DNA of 64,000 nucleotides from positions 1-64,000 of the forward strand of contig NZ_BCVP01000021.1 in the NCBI RefSeq assembly GCF_001591805.1, read 5' to 3'. Each line of letters starts with the position of its first letter. Position 1 is the first letter of the stretch. Origin of the DNA: Neobacillus novalis NBRC 102450 (GTDB taxonomy: Bacteria > Bacillota > Bacilli > Bacillales > Cytobacillaceae). Shown piece by piece: positions 62,578-64,000 of the stretch. Below the pieces are notes generated by a model. The model saw only the letters and a program-made list of their open reading frames with translations, did no database searches and was not told the DNA's origin. Position numbers and translations under genes: made by a program.

Positions 62578-64000
62578 TTGAAGAAGAAACTAATTGCACC
62601 AGTTGTTTTATCTACTGCGCTTCTTGCTGGGAGCATTCCATTTAGTAATGTTCTAGCGAAACAACCTGAGGAAACCGCAACAATTTCTCTAACAAATAAG
62701 TGGAATGAAAAGATGAATGTTCCCATTTTTGTTCGCGAGAAACAGCTAGATAAACGGAACTCTAGTACTGCTAGTGATGCCTTAAACTATTTAGAAGAAA
62801 AAAAGAGTAAGGTAAAAATCAGGAATCCAAAAGCGGATTTAAAAGTTAAAAAAACGAATAAAGATGAACTTGGAATGACGCATGTCCGTTTTAACCAAAC
62901 GAAAAATGGAATACCGGTAGAAGGTGCGGAAGTACTCGTCCACTACAACGAAAAGAATGAGATAGTTGCTGTCAATGGTACTGTTAACGTCGATGTAGAC
63001 GAACAAAACTTCAATACTAAACCTGAAGTAAATAGTGTAGTGGCCTTGGCGTCGGCAAAATCATCTGTAGATGCTCCAGCTCAATTACAATACGATCCGA
63101 CAACAGAACTTGTCGTCTATCCATTTGAGGGAGAAAGTAGTTTAGCCTATAAAGTTAATGTTAATTTTCATGGAGAAGAGCCTGGCAACTGGTTTGTTTT
63201 TGTCGATGCCCAATCAGGTAAAGTGATTGACAAATACAATGCTTTAATGGACGCAGATGAAATCAAAACACAAACCGGTACGGGTACAGGTGTACTTGGG
63301 GCGCATAGACTCCTACATATTTCTCAAAGTAAAAATCCGAATACGGGTACCGTCTTTCAATTAGCAGATTATGGACATAAAAACTTAGGCGGAATTTTTA
63401 CCTATGATGCTCCGACAGGTTCTTTATTTACTAGTAATAGTGCTTCCTTTAAGAAGGATTACGACAGGGCTGCCGTTGATGCTCATTATAATTCAGAAAA
63501 AGTATATCACTACTACCTTGATGAACACGGCCGAAACTCACTGGATGATAAGGGCATGGCAATCAATTCTTATGTTCACTATGGAACAAACTATAACAAC
63601 GCTTTTTGGGATGGCCAGCAAATGACCTATGGCGACGGGGATGGTTCATACATGATCTCTCTTTCCGCCGGACTTGATGTCGCAGCCCATGAAATGACCC
63701 ATGGTGTTACGACAAATACAGCAAATTTACAATATCGGTTTCAGCCTGGAGCACTTAATGAAGCGTTTTCTGACATCTTCGGTGCTTTAATTGATGATGC
63801 CAATTGGGAAATTGGTGAGGATATTATGGGCCCTGGCGCGAAAGCAGATGGCCGTGAATCTTTGCGGAGCTTAAGTGACCCAAGTAAATACCCAGTAGGT
63901 GCAGCGTATGTTCCATATGGGAATGGAAAAGGTAAATATCCTGCCCACATGAATGAGTTCTATGACCTTCCACGAAATTTAGATAATGGCGGTGTTCATA
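62578..64000 (+). CDS. Secreted M4 neutral metalloprotease (thermolysin/bacillolysin type), cut by the window end
   Basis: 474 residues are visible and the frame is open to the edge. TTG at 62578 follows AAAGGAGG. A signal peptide (MKKKLIAPVVLSTALLAGS) is followed by an FTP/PepSY propeptide (about 60-215) that inhibits and folds the enzyme. The catalytic domain has zinc site H371-E-M-T-H375 and, 20 residues on, Glu395 in GALNEAFSDIFG, exactly the thermolysin spacing. The missing end would hold the C-terminal catalytic helices, including the second active-site His. It acts outside the cell in protein degradation. Confidence 0.95.
   Translation, partial: MKKKLIAPVVLSTALLAGSIPFSNVLAKQPEETATISLTNKWNEKMNVPIFVREKQLDKRNSSTASDALNYLEEKKSKVKIRNPKADLKVKKTNKDELGMTHVRFNQTKNGIPVEGAEVLVHYNEKNEIVAVNGTVNVDVDEQNFNTKPEVNSVVALASAKSSVDAPAQLQYDPTTELVVYPFEGESSLAYKVNVNFHGEEPGNWFVFVDAQSGKVIDKYNALMDADEIKTQTGTGTGVLGAHRLLHISQSKNPNTGTVFQLADYGHKNLGGIFTYDAPTGSLFTSNSASFKKDYDRAAVDAHYNSEKVYHYYLDEHGRNSLDDKGMAINSYVHYGTNYNNAFWDGQQMTYGDGDGSYMISLSAGLDVAAHEMTHGVTTNTANLQYRFQPGALNEAFSDIFGALIDDANWEIGEDIMGPGAKADGRESLRSLSDPSKYPVGAAYVPYGNGKGKYPAHMNEFYDLPRNLDNGGVH

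Overview
The window is chromosomal DNA of a low-GC, endospore-forming Bacillaceae, most like Neobacillus or Bacillus. The evidence is AGGAGG-type ribosome binding sites, frequent TTG/GTG starts, hairpin plus U-run terminators, and Bacillus-type genes (ccpN-yqfL, des, cotH with a CotG-like partner, LysM-GH18 and DacC cell-wall enzymes, ctaB, a secreted M4 protease). I saw no integrase, transposase, phage module, plasmid origin or CRISPR array.

Layout. 1-75: tRNA-Trp. 363-4506: ccpN, the PPDK regulatory protein and ppdK, with two CcpN-like operators in front of ccpN. 5058-11674: an RNA-repair locus, with a Suv3-like helicase followed by hen1 and pnkp, which overlap and have their own promoter. 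11787-14582: a LysM/GH18 glycosidase and a DacC-type D,D-peptidase. 14790-16429: a des desaturase with a DesR-like operator, but desK is absent and desR has lost its DNA-binding domain. 16582-24398: a HEPN/CBS protein, an acidic unknown, and an AddB-like/AddA-like helicase-nuclease pair.

24560-40325 is the most unusual region. A divergent sigma-54 activator faces a near-perfect -24/-12 promoter that reads into ten codirectional genes: HutU-like, HisC-like aminotransferase, D-2-hydroxyacid dehydrogenase, sodium:solute symporter, Ldh2-family dehydrogenase, HutI-like, M20 hydrolase, HutH-like, acyl-CoA dehydrogenase and CoA-transferase. The HutH-, HutU- and HutI-like enzymes each differ from the usual histidine-pathway enzymes at active-site positions. 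I infer a parallel pathway for an imidazole compound other than plain histidine (for example ergothioneine/thiourocanate, methylhistidine, or imidazole lactate/propionate). The substrate cannot be settled from sequence alone.

40522-47748: a compact ethanolamine-utilisation locus (eutL, eutS, eutP, eutA, eutB, eutC, a 46-residue membrane protein, a permease) without the acetaldehyde enzymes or other shell genes. 47881-54345: a DsbA-family protein, then a spore-coat locus with cotH diverging from a basic repeat (CotG-like) protein, and a second repeat protein 5 kb further on; GYF/RDD, zinc-ribbon/YARHG and amidase genes lie between. 54692-62261: an oxidoreductase, ctaB, a small unknown, a DUF438/hemerythrin/PAS sensor, a solitary glgC, and an XdhC-MocA molybdenum-cofactor pair. 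62578-end: an M4 neutral protease cut by the window edge.

Three intergenic arrays of short tandem repeats (period 20-21 bp, unrelated sequences) lie at 4567, 43550 and 45053. Several large hairpins with GGTGTCAGGCACC-like arms occupy intergenic ends on the right side.
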